Part shown: one piece after another, positions 42,333-42,743 of the stretch | Position numbering within the stretch: position 1 is the stretch's first letter | Layout of the letters: the number at the start of each line of letters is the position of its first letter | DNA from: Bacteroidetes bacterium UBA1860 | Lineage (GTDB): Bacteria > Bacteroidota > Rhodothermia > Balneolales > Balneolaceae | Length of the DNA: 42,743 bases | Assembly (NCBI GenBank): GCA_002338335.1 | Contig: DDIC01000027.1 | Span: forward strand, 1 to 42,743 | Direction of reading: 5' to 3' | Translations under genes and position numbers: made by a program | The notes under the pieces: generated by a model | What the model saw: only the letters and a program-made list of their open reading frames with translations | Told to the model about the DNA's origin: nothing | Databases searched by the model: none

Positions 42333-42743
42333 ATGACACCTCATCCAGTACATATCGCAGTTTGGATTGGAACCAGGCCCGAGTACATAAAAATGGCTCC
42401 ATTGGTGATGGAACTGCAGAAGGATTCTCGGTTTAAGGTACATTTTGTCCATTCTGGACAGCATTCTACTCTGGGTAAAGGGACTGGTGAGCTTTTTGGT
42501 GTGCAACCCGTTGAGCTATCGTTGCCGCCTACAGATGGACAACTTGAGGCACTTGAGCGGGAAATTACGTTGCAGGCTAGGCAGTGGTTTCTTCAGAGCC
42601 GAGTGGATTGTGTGATTATTCAGGGGGATACAGCAACGGCATATTGTGTTGCGGATGTTGCGCATCAATTGGGGATTCCAGTAGGTCATGTGGAGGCTGG
42701 ATTGCGCACCTATGATCTATCGCAGCCGTTTCCTGAGGAGGGG
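42333..42743 (+). CDS. wecB: UDP-N-acetylglucosamine 2-epimerase, N-terminal part (truncated by window edge)
   Basis: 137 codons are visible from ATG 42333 to the window end. The sequence has WIGTRPEYIKMAPLV (GTRPE motif), FVHSGQHS, IIQGDTATAYCVADVA and GHVEAGLRTYDLSQPFPEE, all hallmarks of non-hydrolysing 2-epimerases. These make UDP-ManNAc from UDP-GlcNAc, or act on related UDP-sugars in the WbpI subgroup. The symbol is a family-level assignment. Its place behind two glycosyltransferases fits supply of a manno-configured sugar to the same glycan. Confidence 0.88.
   Translation, partial: MTPHPVHIAVWIGTRPEYIKMAPLVMELQKDSRFKVHFVHSGQHSTLGKGTGELFGVQPVELSLPPTDGQLEALEREITLQARQWFLQSRVDCVIIQGDTATAYCVADVAHQLGIPVGHVEAGLRTYDLSQPFPEEG

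Overview
The window is a gene-dense (almost no spacer DNA), moderate-GC bacterial chromosome segment. It most resembles the Bacteroidota superphylum in the broad sense, probably a Rhodothermota/Balneolota-like lineage. Grounds for this are a DUF4837-type lipoprotein, two PorV/PorQ-like outer-membrane barrels, a secreted Asp-box protein with a C-terminal sorting-type domain, three parvulin-type PPIases in a row, HPr kinase in a Gram-negative setting, and carotenoid-tailoring genes. No rRNA, tRNA, CRISPR array, insertion sequence or prophage was recognised. The organism assignment is inference from gene content.

Layout. Positions 1-10048 (+) hold the 3' end of metG, a GH13 alpha-glucan hydrolase, an NSS sodium symporter, efp, accB-accC-gcvH (overlapping), guaA and a periplasmic-binding-fold lipoprotein-like protein. 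These meet a convergent mltG-TM2 pair (10045-11378, -). A divergent promoter region precedes a cold-shock gene, nupC, three PPIases (the last is surA), tadA and an alpha/beta hydrolase (+). A CrtC-like gene (-) and a carotenoid-type glycosyltransferase (+) diverge at about 19.9 kb. Next come a XerC/D recombinase, hpf, hprK and an M23 peptidase (+), then an OmpR-type regulator with a degenerate receiver (-).

Positions 25408-34101 (-) are one tight tryptophan operon, trpE-trpS-trpG-trpD-trpC-trpF-trpB-trpA, followed by a DUF4837 lipoprotein gene. In front of trpE I read a complete translational attenuator: a 14-residue leader peptide with tandem Trp codons, an intrinsic terminator whose U-run ends 8 bases before the trpE start, and two alternative pairings that would choose between read-through and termination. 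This is the most striking regulatory element in the window. A 14-bp tandem repeat lies just upstream.

Positions 34365-42743 (+) form a second long operon, mostly linked by ATGA overlaps. It encodes a lipoprotein, a secreted Asp-box propeller-like protein with a FlgD/T9SS-like C-terminal domain, two PorV/PorQ-like barrels, a glycosyltransferase, a NodB-type deacetylase-like protein, a GT4 glycosyltransferase and the start of a UDP-GlcNAc 2-epimerase. The arrangement suggests that surface-protein export and surface-glycan synthesis are coupled.
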